A stretch of DNA of 64,000 bases, taken from Methanocalculus taiwanensis (GTDB taxonomy: Archaea; Halobacteriota; Methanomicrobia; Methanomicrobiales; Methanocorpusculaceae). This document shows, piece after piece, positions 16,883 through 24,387 of this stretch (the stretch's first letter is position 1; each line of letters begins with the position of its first letter). Location: positions 62,001-126,000 of the forward strand of contig NZ_VOTZ01000003.1 of assembly GCF_024372745.1 (NCBI RefSeq), in the 5' to 3' direction. The notes under the pieces are model-generated. The model was given only the letters and a program-made list of their open reading frames with translations. It ran no database searches and was not told the origin of the DNA. Both the position numbers and the translations under genes were made by a program.

Positions 16883-17716
16883 ATGGCACAACCATCTGCT
16901 ATTCGGTCAGTGAACTGGCACCTGATTTCTGCATGTAATTACTCATGCAGGTTCTGTTTTGCACAGAATCTTGGTGAAAAACCAGTAAATTATGCTGAGG
17001 GTTGCCGGATTCTAACCAGACTAGCTGATGCTGGCATGGAGAAGATCAATTTTGCAGGGGGTGAACCACTTCTTCATCCCCATCTGTTTGATTACTGCCA
17101 TTTTGCGAAAGACCTCGGAATGACAGTATCTATCACAACGAATGGATCACGGCTGAATGCTAACATGATTCAAAATCAAAGAGACAATATCGACTGGATA
17201 GCTCTTTCAGTCGATTCTGCATCAGAACAAACAGAGAAAAAACTTGGAAGAGGTAATGGAAACCATGTCAGTCATTGTATAGCTATTTCAGATGCTATCA
17301 AGGAACAGGGCATCAAACTGAAGATTAATACCACCGTCACTGCACTTTCATGGAAGGATGATATGACAGATTTTATCCAACGAACGTACCCGGATCGCTG
17401 GAAGGTTCTTCAGATGCTTCATATTCAAGGAGAGAATGATGATGCAGTCGCCGATCTCTCGATAAAAGATGAAGAGTTTCAATTTTTTATCGATAAGCAT
17501 AAATCAATTTTCCTTCATGATGGCCATAAGCCGGTTTTTGAATCTGCTCATATGATCGAAAGCTCATACTTTATGCTCACTCCTTCAGGACATGTAAAAA
17601 CTGATGATGGGCAGATAATTCGGAAGCATTCTTTAGATGATGTCCTCAGTTTTGGAGTTTCTGCATATGTAAATGAACAGCAGTATCTTGGAAGAGGTGG
17701 ACTATATGAGTGGTAA
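16883..17716 (+). CDS. Prokaryotic viperin (radical SAM, makes antiviral ddh-nucleotides)
   Basis: A 277-residue radical SAM enzyme matching viperin along its length. The cluster motif is CNYSCRFC (Cys18, 22, 25). It is followed by AGMEKINFAGGEP, then TTNGS, then KINTTVTALSWKDDMTDFI, then RWKVLQMLHIQGEN, all hallmark segments of human and prokaryotic viperins. The C-terminal RGGLYEW corresponds to the conserved end. Characterised family members dehydrate CTP, UTP or GTP to 3'-deoxy-3',4'-didehydro analogues that terminate viral RNA synthesis. Which nucleotide is used here is not readable. The start at 16883 is preferred over 16781 because of the TATA spacing and because the longer form lacks similarity. 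Confidence 0.9.
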   Translation: MAQPSAIRSVNWHLISACNYSCRFCFAQNLGEKPVNYAEGCRILTRLADAGMEKINFAGGEPLLHPHLFDYCHFAKDLGMTVSITTNGSRLNANMIQNQRDNIDWIALSVDSASEQTEKKLGRGNGNHVSHCIAISDAIKEQGIKLKINTTVTALSWKDDMTDFIQRTYPDRWKVLQMLHIQGENDDAVADLSIKDEEFQFFIDKHKSIFLHDGHKPVFESAHMIESSYFMLTPSGHVKTDDGQIIRKHSLDDVLSFGVSAYVNEQQYLGRGGLYEW

Positions 17717-17772
17717 ATACAAAGAATAAATCAACTATTTTTATCACATAAAAATACTTTATAGGTCTTATT

Positions 17773-18516
17773 ATGCATCCTGGATATGGTTGTCTTTATT
17801 CCTCTCATGTTGCAGAAGTATCAATAATATCATCAAATTCGCATCAATCGACCTTCTGTAGAACAAACGACATAAATAAAAAAAATATTGCAGAAAAAGA
17901 CGAGGTTTTTCAATTAGTTAAAAAAATTAAAAAAATGGGTTACAGAAGAATAATTTTTTCAGGAAGTGATCCTGCGTATCATCCAAACTTACTTGAGTTC
18001 TGTAAAAATGCATGGACGAATAATCTAACTGTTGCCATTGCCACAAATGGATCTATTCTAAATCCTGATATGCTTGAACCATTTGAACAATATATTAGCT
18101 GGCTAATCCTTCCTTTGTATGTGCATTCATATATTAATATAAAAACTAACATATTGTGTGAAAGATCACATATTAATCATCTCATTGCCCTACAGGAAAA
18201 GATGACTGAAACTGAAATCGGATTTCACCTCTATTCACTGATAAACCAATTCAATACTAAAAATCCGATAAGTCCAATCTTACAAAAATTAAACCCAGAT
18301 CTTTTAACTTATATTTTGCATTATCATGGAGAAAAAAGAGAGACAATTAGTGGTAATTATCTATTGTCGAAAAAACAGGTTGAGGTTTTTTCATATCGCA
18401 ATCAGGAAATCCGCCTTTTAAATGGTTTACGACCAACTATATTCTTTTCGGATGAAGTAAACCAATTATATCAGTCATTTTATCCAATTAAATGGAGGGC
18501 ATTAATTGATTCGTAA
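17773..18516 (+). CDS. Viperin-like paralogue that has lost the iron-sulfur cluster motif
   Basis: A 247-residue protein that follows viperin by 56 bases on the same strand. Its core aligns with viperin: YRRIIFSGSDPAYHPNLLEF against MEKINFAGGEPLLHPHLFDY, and IATNGSILNPDML against ITTNGSRLNANMI. The cluster segment CNYSCRFC is replaced by NSHQSTFC, so two of three cysteines are gone and GGEP has become GSDP. It therefore probably cannot bind the 4Fe-4S cluster or cleave SAM. It could be a regulatory subunit or a nucleotide-binding partner of the active enzyme. The second half has no recognisable domain. The reading frame is intact, so it is under selection. Confidence 0.65.
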   Translation: MHPGYGCLYSSHVAEVSIISSNSHQSTFCRTNDINKKNIAEKDEVFQLVKKIKKMGYRRIIFSGSDPAYHPNLLEFCKNAWTNNLTVAIATNGSILNPDMLEPFEQYISWLILPLYVHSYINIKTNILCERSHINHLIALQEKMTETEIGFHLYSLINQFNTKNPISPILQKLNPDLLTYILHYHGEKRETISGNYLLSKKQVEVFSYRNQEIRLLNGLRPTIFFSDEVNQLYQSFYPIKWRALIDS

Positions 18517-18526
18517 TTGACAATAA

Positions 18527-19657
18527 TCATGCGATATCATCAAATTGTAATGAACCATTCTTTTGAAATTCGCTCATTTCTTCGAGAAAAGTTTCCAAAT
18601 ATCGGATTGTCAATTCTGTGTGATGTGCAATTTGTGGGAATAATGTAATTAATGGATTTTCGACAGAATAGAAATCATTTGGATTAAATGATCCCCCATT
18701 TTTTGGATACCTACTAAGGGTTGCATGTCTGGAAATTGGAATTGTCAGGTTTAAAAGACGTATTATAAGAGCTTGATCGAGCATATTCAAAGCTAAACCG
18801 GATAAAAAAACCTCAGGTATTTTTTTTTGAGCTATATATTTCATTTGTTCCTGTTCAAAATCACTCAGATCCTGAAAACCTTGAGTAAAATTATCTATAT
18901 CTGTCAATATTCGATCGTTGTTATCAGGATGTTCAGATGTGCATATTATATTATTGATCATTTCATTTTTTGTATTTTGTATAATAAAATCCTTCATCTT
19001 CTCTGGACTTGAAATTAAGGCGAAATACTGTTTCATAAACTCTTTGAATCCGGGCATTGCATCTTTTGCTGATCTTAAAACAACGTTCCAATCAATAACA
19101 CACTGATCAAGTACAGTCAGATACTCATTTATTTCTTCAATTGACAACGAATATTTCTTTGTCACCTCTTTTTGACGCATTAATTCCAATCGAAAAAACT
19201 CTAAATCTTCGATGGTTTTTCTCAAATTATCTTCATGTCCTGCAAAATAGTATAGATTTTGTTTACTATTTTCAATAAAATAATTGTTGTGTGTATTCCA
19301 ATGTTCAAGAGCCGTTGTATGAATTATATCAAAAATACATGTAAGATCATGGGAAAGTAAGCGGGATGCTTCCTCATCAATATATCCATTGAAAAGTGCA
19401 TATGCTTTTGTTGTTTTTTCAATTGATTGTTGGAGATTAAAAATGGCCTGAGGGTATATCTCAACCAAAAAAACTGCTTGAGCTGCTTTAAGATCATTTG
19501 AGGCTGTCTGAAGGTAATTGTTTACGAGTGGATTATTAGAAAAAGCTGAGTTTTGAACTCTATTTGTATCAAGGTGAAGTTTTTTAAGATATTCTTTAGC
19601 TTTTTGGCAATTGGTTTTCCTTACAAAGAATCCAGTGTTTTTTTTCGAGCGACCCAC
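18527..19657 (-). CDS. Large HEPN-domain protein
   Basis: A 376-residue AT-rich gene convergent with the viperin-like gene, with ten bases between their stops. Residues about 45-120 are HEPN-like: YLQTASNDLKAAQAVFLVEI, then AIFNLQQSIEKTTKAYALF and LLSHDLTCIFD. HEPN domains occur in many antiviral RNases. The catalytic RxxxxH motif is not clear here (SRLLSHD is the nearest, with only three residues between Arg and His), so activity is uncertain. The C-terminal 250 residues are helical and unrecognised. Position next to viperin in the island suggests a defence role, which is inference. Confidence 0.55.
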   Translation of the reverse strand: MGRSKKNTGFFVRKTNCQKAKEYLKKLHLDTNRVQNSAFSNNPLVNNYLQTASNDLKAAQAVFLVEIYPQAIFNLQQSIEKTTKAYALFNGYIDEEASRLLSHDLTCIFDIIHTTALEHWNTHNNYFIENSKQNLYYFAGHEDNLRKTIEDLEFFRLELMRQKEVTKKYSLSIEEINEYLTVLDQCVIDWNVVLRSAKDAMPGFKEFMKQYFALISSPEKMKDFIIQNTKNEMINNIICTSEHPDNNDRILTDIDNFTQGFQDLSDFEQEQMKYIAQKKIPEVFLSGLALNMLDQALIIRLLNLTIPISRHATLSRYPKNGGSFNPNDFYSVENPLITLFPQIAHHTELTIRYLETFLEEMSEFQKNGSLQFDDIA

Positions 19658-19857
19658 TAATTAGTCACCAACCCACAATATAAATAATATCTACCCGCTA
19701 TTACGTTTTTCCTTTTCATGTCATTATTCCTCCCTTGGACACATTTACCCGGTAAATTTCGCAATCGCCTTGATGACTCGATGGATGTGATCACCCTCCC
19801 TTTCGCCGATTCATCCTTCCTGATCAGCCCTTTTGCGAGGCACTCCTCAAATTTCAT
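19657..19857 (-). pseudogene. Truncated HEPN partner of the MNT gene
   Basis: The 66-codon frame begins MKFEECLAKGLIRKDESAKG, the N-terminus of small archaeal HEPN proteins that pair with MNT nucleotidyltransferases. The similarity ends after about 35 residues and no HEPN core helices follow. Its start overlaps the MNT 3' end by four bases as in an intact HEPN-MNT operon. The point where similarity stops is close to where AT-rich island sequence begins, so the gene was probably cut by island insertion or deletion. Confidence 0.6.
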
Positions 19858-20546
19858 AACTCTGCCCCAAAGAGAAGTATGTGGTTTTCAAGAACGCTTT
19901 TTACAAAAGGGTCGCCTTCTTTCTTCTTCCTTTCAAATCTGTGCCAGGGAATGACGGTGAGCTGTATTGGTTTTCCAATTTTCTCCTGAATACTGAGGAT
20001 CTTATCCTTATCCACCTGGTCGGCTTCACCAATGATCAGGATATCCAGATCACTCTTATCATTGAAGGTGCCTGATGCAGCACTCCCGTACAGTGCAACC
20101 GATAGTATATTCGGAGATCCCGGAAAGCCCTTGTGACCTGATACTGCATAGGTGGATTCAGCAGTCTCTGCTACAACATTTGTTTCTTTTCTTCCGGTGG
20201 TCTCTTCAGACATCTCCCCGGTACGATCTATACTATCCTCGGTACGATCTGTTCTATCTCTGGCTATCTCTTCGATACCGTATTCAATCAGCATAAAGAG
20301 TATGGCACACTTTTTCAATTCCTTTACAACTGGCTTTTCGTTCCTGAGGATGATCTGGTGGGCGGTTCCGATTTTCTCTATGGTTACAATCCCGGCCTTC
20401 TGGAATACATTGGCATATCGCAATACTGTTGATGGAGAGATGCCCAGTTCCCGGGCCAGCTCATTGATATGAAACCTGGAATCAGGATTCATCAGAAGCC
20501 ATTGGAGGATTTTGTTACCGGCAAAGGTATTGAACTCAGGAATCAT
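19854..20546 (-). CDS. wHTH-MNT nucleotidyltransferase (antitoxin-like)
   Basis: A 230-residue protein with an N-terminal winged helix (HINELARELGISPSTVLRYANVF, about 26-48, shown in parts) and a C-terminal minimal nucleotidyltransferase. The GSx10DxD motif is present at Gly154-Asp168 (LYGSAASGTF, then SDLDILII). In HEPN-MNT modules the MNT protein AMPylates or restrains the HEPN toxin. The two domains are separated by about 45 residues of Thr/Glu/Arg-rich low-complexity sequence (about 96-140), unusual for the family. Its HEPN partner downstream is truncated, so this antitoxin may be orphaned. Confidence 0.75.
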   Translation of the reverse strand: MIPEFNTFAGNKILQWLLMNPDSRFHINELARELGISPSTVLRYANVFQKAGIVTIEKIGTAHQIILRNEKPVVKELKKCAILFMLIEYGIEEIARDRTDRTEDSIDRTGEMSEETTGRKETNVVAETAESTYAVSGHKGFPGSPNILSVALYGSAASGTFNDKSDLDILIIGEADQVDKDKILSIQEKIGKPIQLTVIPWHRFERKKKEGDPFVKSVLENHILLFGAEL

Positions 20547-20748
20547 TCGATAGAGAGAATTATCGTTCTATGTATAAAATGGTTGTTCTATGGGTTGGAT
20601 GGTAGGTTAGTTTGATGGAGTTGTCTGCCTACAGAAAGAAAGGTATGTTATCTTAATCTATAATTGGAAAGTAAGGTAAATACTCCGACATATTTCAAAA
20701 TATTTTGATATAGATAACTATAAGTTACATAATCTCTTAAGGATTTAT

Positions 20749-22491
20749 ATGGCTAATATATTTCCTTCTGAAGCTGCATATCGAGAGAACCATGATCTAA
20801 TTCGCAATTATACTAATAATTCCCGTCTATTATTTGCATTGCAAATAAAATATCAAATAGAGGATATTGACTCAGTAGCTGCTGAATGTTTAACAGATGG
20901 ACCTGATGATAGGAAATGCGATATGGTATATATTAATATAGAAAATAAAACGGCAATAATCGCACAATCCTATGAAGGTCAGAATTATGGCTCTCATAGT
21001 GCACCTGGAAATAAAGCCACTGATTTGAATGGTGCAGTTTCTTGGATATTATCTTCAAATGAAGCCGAATTGCCAGAACGATTAATCCCGGCAACTAGAA
21101 GCTTAAAAACTGCTATTATAAATAATCATATTAAATATTTTTACATATGGTATGTACATAATTGTAATGAATCAGATCAAATAAAATCCGAGTTAAAGAA
21201 TGTTGAGAGAACCGCAAAATCTCTTTTAGATCAATATTTTTTAGAAAACGATGTTCAGGTTATTTCATTAGAGATTGGCATTAATACTCTTGAAGAATGG
21301 TATCATGCACTAAATACACCCATTCTAGTTAATGACAATCTATTAATTGATATTAAGGGTGGTTATGAAATTAATACAGAATCTTGGAAAAGTTATATCA
21401 CAGCTATTCCTGCTAAAATTCTATTTGAATTATATCAAAAACATAAAACGGATTTATTTTCAGCGAACATTCGGGATTATTTAGGCAGCAGAAATAGTGA
21501 TAAAAATATAAATAGCAATATTAAATTTACGGCAATTTCTGATCCCGAAAATTTTTTTATTTATAATAATGGAATTACTGCACTTGTGAATAATTATACA
21601 ATTTTATCCAATCATCAGATGCAGATATCCGGTGTGTCAATCTTAAACGGAGCACAAACCTCTGGATCAATAGGATCATTGGATACTTCCCCAGATGCGA
21701 ATGTATTAGTTCCAACTCGTTTTGTTCATTGTACAAATCAAGACATTTTGATGAAAATTATTGAATATAATAATACTCAAAATAAAATTAAACCATCTGA
21801 TTTTCGTAGCCATGATAGGATCCAAAAAAGGTTACGCGATGAATTTAAAGAAATTCCTAATACTGAATATAATGGTGGAAGGAGAGGTAGCTCGCAAGAT
21901 ATCATTCGAAGGCCTACAAATTTAATGCCATCTGATGCAGTGGCTCAATCATTAGCCTCCTTTCATGGAAATCCAACTGATGCTTATAATAAAAAATCTG
22001 CATTATGGGAAGATGATCTGAAATATAATGAGATATTTAATGACTCTACTAGTGCGAAACATATAGTGTTTGTTTATTCATTATTACGTTCAATTGAGAA
22101 ATTTAAGTCATTATTAAAACAAAATGATCAGACAATAGGATTAAAGGAAATTGAAAAAGAAGAATTAAAATTCCTCCGAGAGCGTGGGTCAATACTCCTC
22201 CTTTTAGGAGCAATTGCCAGCAGTATTGAGGTTATTGTTGATAGACCTGTACCGAATAAATTTGCTCTGTCATTTAGTAGTGGCGTTTCTTATATAGATG
22301 GAATTAATTATTGGATGCCAATAGTTGAAGCAACGATACCTTATTGCGATGCGTTAAAACCGGCTGCAATTAGTAGCATTCAAAATAAGGATAAAGTTAA
22401 TGATGCAATGAAATTATTTAGTAGACATGTTGCCTCCACAAAAGCTCAGAATCAAAAAATATTCTCATATTTCTCGACGAATATTGAATAG
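20749..22491 (+). CDS. AIPR family abortive phage-infection protein
   Basis: A 580-residue protein with the AIPR core: NIRDYLGSR (240-248), ENFFIYNNGITAL (267-279) and SILNGAQTSGSI (297-308) in order. The N-terminal segment DDRKCDMVYI...TAIIAQ (53-73) looks like the nuclease-like region seen before AIPR cores, but the usual Q-x-K is Q-S-Y here, so a catalytic lysine is not obvious. AIPR proteins were named for abortive infection phage resistance; their molecular target is not established. The gene is AT-rich, with AAGGA about six bases before the ATG, and sits alone at the right end of the island. Confidence 0.75.
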   Translation: MANIFPSEAAYRENHDLIRNYTNNSRLLFALQIKYQIEDIDSVAAECLTDGPDDRKCDMVYINIENKTAIIAQSYEGQNYGSHSAPGNKATDLNGAVSWILSSNEAELPERLIPATRSLKTAIINNHIKYFYIWYVHNCNESDQIKSELKNVERTAKSLLDQYFLENDVQVISLEIGINTLEEWYHALNTPILVNDNLLIDIKGGYEINTESWKSYITAIPAKILFELYQKHKTDLFSANIRDYLGSRNSDKNINSNIKFTAISDPENFFIYNNGITALVNNYTILSNHQMQISGVSILNGAQTSGSIGSLDTSPDANVLVPTRFVHCTNQDILMKIIEYNNTQNKIKPSDFRSHDRIQKRLRDEFKEIPNTEYNGGRRGSSQDIIRRPTNLMPSDAVAQSLASFHGNPTDAYNKKSALWEDDLKYNEIFNDSTSAKHIVFVYSLLRSIEKFKSLLKQNDQTIGLKEIEKEELKFLRERGSILLLLGAIASSIEVIVDRPVPNKFALSFSSGVSYIDGINYWMPIVEATIPYCDALKPAAISSIQNKDKVNDAMKLFSRHVASTKAQNQKIFSYFSTNIE

Positions 22492-22599
22492 TAATAATTA
22501 TTAAACATCATTTATTGAAGGTCTTTATAATGAAAAACATTGAATTATCAACGTCGGTCTAGAAATCCCCACTTTCGTATCCTCCCACTCCCCCCCCAA

Positions 22600-22610
22600 T
22601 TCACTTTCAC
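22600..22610 (-). promoter_or_regulatory. GTGAAAGTGAA box upstream of Orc1/Cdc6 gene A
   Basis: An 11-base motif on the minus strand, about 45 bases before the Orc1/Cdc6 start at 22656 and followed by a G run. Identical 11-mers are found upstream of the second Orc1/Cdc6 gene (58890) and of the YdjM gene (59920). Confidence 0.45.
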
Positions 22611-22655
22611 CATGCACGGTTCACCTCTTATTACTCCGACCGCGTTCTTTATGGT

Positions 22656-24122
22656 ATGAATTCAGAAAGTAGTTCGCAGATTGTCTCACGTAACTTCACT
22701 TTTTCCGATAAGCCGCTCTTTCGGGACGCCGATATCCTCGAGTGCGATCACGTTCCCGACCAGGTTCTCTTCCGCGATGCCGAGCTCAAGGAGCTGGCAT
22801 TCCTGATCAAACCGGGGCTCCGGGGCCAGCGGCCAGCCAACATCCTCTGCCGGGGGCTCCCCGCCACCGGGAAGACGACCTGTATCCAGCACCTCTTTGG
22901 CGAGATCCGGGATGTCTCAAATACCCTGATCCCGGTGTACGTGAACTGCCAGCAGAACAGATCAGCATTTGCTGTCTTCTCAACAATCTACCGGGAACTG
23001 GTCGGCCATGCTCCGCCCAGCTCCGGCATTCCGCTCCGGCGGCTGATGGATGCCGTCGCAAAGGCGCTTCAATCACGGAGAGAATCCGAGAGAACCGTCC
23101 TCCTGGTCTGCCTCGACGATATCCACCACCTGATTCATGAGGGAACCGATACCCAGATCCTCTCCTCACTTCTCAGGATCTATCTCGACTATCCCGGCTG
23201 CCGTGCTTCAGTTATTCTGGTCGAGAGCGATCTCGCACTCGATATCTCCCGCAGGCTGGATCGATCCGTTTTCTCCAGCCTCTGCATGGAAGAGGTCTTC
23301 TTTGCCCCCTATTCCGCCGCCCAGATCCGGGGCATCCTGCAGGAGAGAGCACGGCAGGCGGTCTATCCGTCAGTGATCTCCCCTGAGATCCTTGATCTCG
23401 TCACTGACATGACGGCATCAACAGTGACCGGCGATCTCAGGGTCGGGATCGATCTCCTGAAACGTTCCATTCTCAGGGCAGAGCGGGCGGGGCGGCCTGC
23501 TGTCACCGACGAGGATGTTGCCGCCGCCTACGGGGATGCCCGCCTCACCCACCTCCGGGGCCTCGTCTCGGTCCTCACTGAAAAAGAGCGGAGGCTCCTC
23601 TCGGTGATTGCCGGTATGGTAGAGGAGGGAGAAGAGGCTCGTGAGAAGGAGTATAGCAGGAAGGAGTATGGCGGGAAGGAGTATGGCGAGTGCGGGGAGC
23701 CGGTGCCCCCGACCTCAGGAAGGCTCTATTCCCGGCTCCTGGAGGTGATGGCAGCCGAGCAATCGGAAAAGCAGCAGCGAGCCATGGAGCAGCGAGCCGG
23801 GGGACAGCAAACCCGCGAACCGCAAGCCATGGAGCAGGGAGCCGGAGATCTGCGATCAGGGGATCAGCGACCAGTGGAACCGGCGGTATGTGCCGAGCCC
23901 GAGCCGGGATATGGGCGTGACAAAAGCCCTGAAGGAAAGGATGGCCGAAGGCAGGATCAGGTGCCAACCATCTCCTATACCTCCTTCCACGAGCAGCTCA
24001 GGTCGCTTGCCACCTATGCCCTCATCAGGATCTCGGTCCGGCAGGCGAAGGGGCGGACGAGCGAGATCACGCTCCGGTACCCGGCAGCTGATGTGAAGAG
24101 GATCTGTGAGGGGGTAGAATGA
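22656..24122 (+). CDS. Orc1/Cdc6-type AAA+ replication initiator paralogue
   Basis: A 488-residue AAA+ ATPase of the archaeal Orc1/Cdc6 family. Walker A GLPATGKTT lies at 67-75 and Walker B LLVCLDDIHHL at 149-159. A lid domain follows, and the winged helix ends RISVRQAKGRTSEITLRY. It is clearly paralogous to the protein at 57708-58868. The winged helix is split by an insertion of about 90 residues (about 325-425), rich in Glu, Arg and Gln with MEQ repeats, that the paralogue lacks. The protein may bind an origin or act as a specialised regulator. No origin repeats were identified beside it with confidence. Confidence 0.8.
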   Translation: MNSESSSQIVSRNFTFSDKPLFRDADILECDHVPDQVLFRDAELKELAFLIKPGLRGQRPANILCRGLPATGKTTCIQHLFGEIRDVSNTLIPVYVNCQQNRSAFAVFSTIYRELVGHAPPSSGIPLRRLMDAVAKALQSRRESERTVLLVCLDDIHHLIHEGTDTQILSSLLRIYLDYPGCRASVILVESDLALDISRRLDRSVFSSLCMEEVFFAPYSAAQIRGILQERARQAVYPSVISPEILDLVTDMTASTVTGDLRVGIDLLKRSILRAERAGRPAVTDEDVAAAYGDARLTHLRGLVSVLTEKERRLLSVIAGMVEEGEEAREKEYSRKEYGGKEYGECGEPVPPTSGRLYSRLLEVMAAEQSEKQQRAMEQRAGGQQTREPQAMEQGAGDLRSGDQRPVEPAVCAEPEPGYGRDKSPEGKDGRRQDQVPTISYTSFHEQLRSLATYALIRISVRQAKGRTSEITLRYPAADVKRICEGVE

Positions 24123-24153
24123 GGGTTCTATGGCACCCTTCCTATCATCTCTT

Positions 24154-24300
24154 TTAATTTCCGAAGTCCTTGCTCACCAACCGCCCCGAGAACGCCTGTT
24201 CAAGAATCGACTGCCGGAGCTGTTCGGTGTGCTCCTGTGCAGCAGTGACCCGGGCTTCGATCCGATCTGCGAATTGAAGGAGGGCATCGACCCGGCGGAG
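24154..24300 (-). pseudogene. Relic of an hsdS C-terminus
   Basis: On the minus strand, 48 codons between TGA and TAA read LRRVDALLQFADRIEARV, then TAAQEHTEQLRQSILEQAF, then SGRLVSKDFGN. This is the conserved final helix and tail of type I specificity subunits. Nothing of the target-recognition domains precedes it; an in-frame stop lies directly upstream. It shows that another type I locus once stood here or that this locus was rearranged. Confidence 0.7.
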
Positions 24301-24387
24301 TCATACAAGCATGATATCGGCTCTTCTCAATGGCAAATATAAATATTTTAACCCAAAGATTAACTCGCTACAAGTACATCGGTTTCT

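Noticed and set aside
14635-22520. Duplicate of the tRNA-Ala 3' end as an attachment site
   Set aside because: I looked for GTTCAATTCCCGC and TCGGTCCA after the island and found no copy, and no integrase gene is present.
22492-22655. Replication origin next to the first Orc1/Cdc6 gene
   Set aside because: Only one GTGAAAGTGAA box and C-rich runs are present. No set of inverted recognition boxes with an AT-rich unwinding region could be shown.
24130-24342. Plus-strand ORF of 70 codons
   Set aside because: The minus strand of the same bases encodes a clear HsdS tail relic, so the plus ORF is a shadow.
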